This document shows, piece after piece, positions 61,393 through 64,000 of a DNA stretch of 64,000 nt. The DNA comes from Azolla caroliniana (taxonomy: Eukaryota; Polypodiophyta). Each line of letters opens with the position of its first letter. Position 1 is the stretch's first letter. The notes beneath the pieces are model-generated. The model was not told the origin of the DNA and made no database searches. It was given only the letters and a program-made list of their open reading frames with translations. The stretch lies in NCBI GenBank assembly GCA_043228905.1, contig JBHGNT010000003.1, forward strand, positions 5,022,001 to 5,086,000. Direction: 5' to 3'. The translations under genes and the position numbers were made by a program.

Positions 61393-61440
61393 CATAGGAG
61401 GTACATATTCCTAACCGAATTCCATGCGATCGAAGCATAT

Positions 61441-64000
61441 TTGTGGTGCAATAGGAGCCCTTACAAATACACAAATACATTGAATATGCATATTCATTGA
61501 AAGCATGGGCAATGGATTATTATTGATCATTTTTAAAAAGTTGAGAGTATTCTCATGAATATAAAGACGAAAAGGGGTATTTTCACATATAGCCCATAAA
61601 ATCATCATGTTGAAGCAAGTGGGAGTGTTTATGCATACGATTGGAGATGAATTGAAGTTGAGTAATAGTGGTTGAAATTTACTAGATGTTATGGATATGT
61701 TGTAATCAAATTTTGTGCATGAAATGTCAATGTTTTTCATTGAACTTTGGGTGATATATTTTCAAAGCTTTTGATGCATCACTTCGTATTTTGTTCCAAA
61801 TGTAAAACAAAGTCTCGCTTTTTGCGAAGTGGCATCCAACATATTAACCTCACTCAAACTTCCAATCATCCTACCAACTTAAGTTCATGCATATAACATA
61901 ATAGAGATACACTATACTTGAGATTACGGCTTGTGATAATAATAAGTTGTAAATATTTCTTCATCAGTTTATGTGATGTAAAAGCATTGGTGTAAACAAG
62001 TGCAATTTTTTCATTATATGCAATGTACATAACAAGTAGATTTATATAGTAGCAATGTAGCATGAGAGCTTATTGAAGTGTGTTCATGATTGATTAATAT
62101 AGTTTCATTGCAAAAATCCAACTTAGACAATCAATCCTTAGTAAAGAGACATATTTACTAGAGTTTAGTAAATGAAGGAATGATCAATGCTCAGTGAAGA
62201 GAATGATTTACAAATCCTCGTCCATACCATTTGTTGAAGCTAGAATGAAGAACAAATGGAAAGATGACCCCTAAGACATCCATGGTGGTTACTCTAGCCA
62301 ATGATGGTAAGATGTCTGTTCTATTTACCAACGCATAATCCTAGACAAGGACCTAATTATTGAAAAGATTATAGTTCATGAGTATCATAATACACTTCAT
62401 GCAAATGCTTTCTTAGAGATATGTGTTCTTCACATAGTTTATGCTAGACTCTCACTAAGGGAAGACAAATGAGTTAGTTTAAGCTGGACTCACTTAGACA
62501 AGAAAGATGAGTCTGTTGATACTACACTTAATGGGGGAAGACAAATGATCTAGACTCGCTAAAGGAAGAAAGGGAGTGCACGCCCGATATCAAATTGATA
62601 AGTGAAGTTGGTAGATCCATCTACGATTTTGAGTTGACAATCTCTCTTTTAAAGGAGAAGATGCCCCGAATTAAGGAGATTGATAAACTTTGGTTCAATA
62701 TTTCAAAGTAACTCTAGTGGATTAAAAGAGAATATTTTACACTAGTCAAGGATCATGTAGTGGCGGACAATGAAGAAGAGAATGCAACTAATGATTCTTA
62801 TTGCCTAGATATGAAAATTACCAATGATAGTGGGATAGCTACACATGAGGATAGTGCATAATGTGTACATATTGAAATATATGAGTATTATTTACTCGAT
62901 GTTAGGAGAAAGGCAACTATGGTTTTAATCTCATACCTTTTCGAGATACAAATTTGTGACTTCTATGACATTTATTTAATTTTAGGCAAAAAAGACTTCT
63001 AAAATGTAAATATCAAGGTTTTTTATTATCATTTATAGAAATGCTCTATAGATGCAAAGATATTTTGGAAATAAAGTAAAAAACCTACGTCTTTTATGGA
63101 ATATAAGGTAATATTCCAATTGTGACATTTTATGCGAATCATTACTTGTCATGATCAATGCTCTCTATATAAGTCTCATTAGACATTGATCAAGTAGCAA
63201 CATGCAAAGTGAAGATAATGTAGTAATTCTCTTTAACAAAAGTATTTGGTATTAGACAAAAATATTTGAGTCTAAATGAATTGTGATAGAGAATGAAGGC
63301 CCAAGCTTGAATTCAACCAATTGGCAAAACTTGGCTTGGTGGTTGTAGAAAATGCTATTTCAATGCACATGGATATTATGATTGTGGCTTCTATTGTAGA
63401 GTTTGTGGCATATGAAGTGTGAAAATACTGATTATTTTGATGGTGAACTATTGATTATCGCAACGCATATGAATCATAGAGGATCGTAGAGGTTAATTTA
63501 TGGCAAATGCATTGCTTACATTGCATACTGCCAAATGTATACAATCTTCCATCCATGCAAAAGTGTTTTATTGATGGGCAATGGCATGTAGGTTGCCTTG
63601 AGTAACTGTGTTGAAACATCAAGACATTTTTTATGTGACACATGCTTTTTCTATACACCAAGGCTTTACCCTCCTCGTGGTATAAGTTAGTGTTGAACTT
63701 TGTTAGGTATTGGATCTATCGTACAATGGCGTATGACAAATAGGTTCTTAGCCGATAGCCTCCATGGAGTATAACAACATTGTCTAAGTTGAAAAGAAGA
63801 TTAACTTGGCCATTCTTGTACCTAAGCTACACGGCCACCTCGTCCTTTAGAAGAGTTGTAGCCTTTATGTAAGCCAATGCTACAACGGCTTGTAGGTTTG
63901 CAATGCCATAATATTCTAAATTCTAACTATTTGTAGTAGTGACAACAAGGATACTTTGTAGAGTCAAGATACCATAATATATAAACTACATTCAAGGAAA
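61441..64000. other. right flank, nothing recognised
   Basis: AT-rich, with no open frame that resembles a known family and no clear repeat. Probably old mobile-element debris. Confidence 0.35.

Larger units (their letters stand above)
56805..61440 (-). mobile_element. Ty1/copia retrotransposon, minus strand, inactive
   Basis: Reading leftward from the right end: LTR (60725 to about 61440), primer-binding site TGGTATCAGAGC (minus strand, 60710-60721), GAG (about 60700-60029, ending in a degraded CCHC knuckle GKPRHFQKDC), protease with WVIDSGASFH (about 59890-59850), GAG-pre-integrase and integrase (about 59620-58900, with LNLILTGRMDD and NGGEYRGQF), reverse transcriptase (about 58240-57450, with LLLYVDDML) and RNase H (57348-56890, with STTEAEYM). 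The GAG-PR-INT-RT-RH order defines copia. Many stops and shifts split the polyprotein, so it is dead. The left LTR is not clear-cut; see 54974-56802. Confidence 0.88.

Overview
This is a stretch of nuclear DNA from a flowering plant. Genes are split by many GT-AG introns and intron phases can be matched exon to exon. The space between them is filled with plant-type retrotransposons (Ty1/copia, Ty3/gypsy, L1-like and RTE-like LINEs), hAT-type MITEs, SINE-like elements and microsatellites. Nothing bacterial or organellar is visible. I cannot name the species. All gene models below were built by eye from protein similarity recalled from known families plus splice-site and phase matching; no search was run.

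Five host genes are supported, all in the left 55% of the window. (1) About 480-4298, minus strand: a WD40-like protein resembling the RNA polymerase I factor subunit TAF1C; one or more middle exons and the C-terminus are unresolved. (2) 7857-12744, minus: 5-formyltetrahydrofolate cyclo-ligase, seven exons that join in frame to 272 codons; its 2.8-kb last intron carries a copia fossil and a direct repeat. (3) 16849-20334, plus: ten exons, 388 residues, a SAM-like domain, a Ser-rich linker, a short coiled coil and a PH domain. (4) 23172-27980, plus: the mitochondrial/peroxisomal fission protein FIS1, five exons, 163 residues, with a 3.7-kb first intron holding an RTE-like fossil. (5) 31284-35181, minus: a large ankyrin-repeat protein, three exons, 924 residues. 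The genes have unrelated household roles and do not form a visible pathway.

From about 36 kb to the right end there is no recognisable host gene. This part is a graveyard of mobile elements: a gypsy remnant (37.0-37.9 kb), two hAT-type MITEs each with a perfect 8-bp target duplication (38.6-39.0 and 52.0-52.6 kb), a cluster of five L1-like LINE insertions each with its own 13-18 bp target duplication (39.2-50.7 kb, one about 4.6 kb long), a solo LTR (42.0-42.6 kb), two related copia LTR/leader remnants (42.9 and 51.0 kb), a composite repeat block with 50-bp tandem units (55.0-56.8 kb) and a dead copia element on the minus strand (56.8-61.4 kb) with a methionine-tRNA type primer-binding site.

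The most rewarding observations are the LINE cluster with dated-looking insertions, the MITE pair, a 390-bp dispersed repeat of unknown type at 13.9 and 21.9 kb, a palindromic tandem array at 4.3 kb and a four-copy hairpin repeat just upstream of the ankyrin gene. I did not find a wholly new molecular system.
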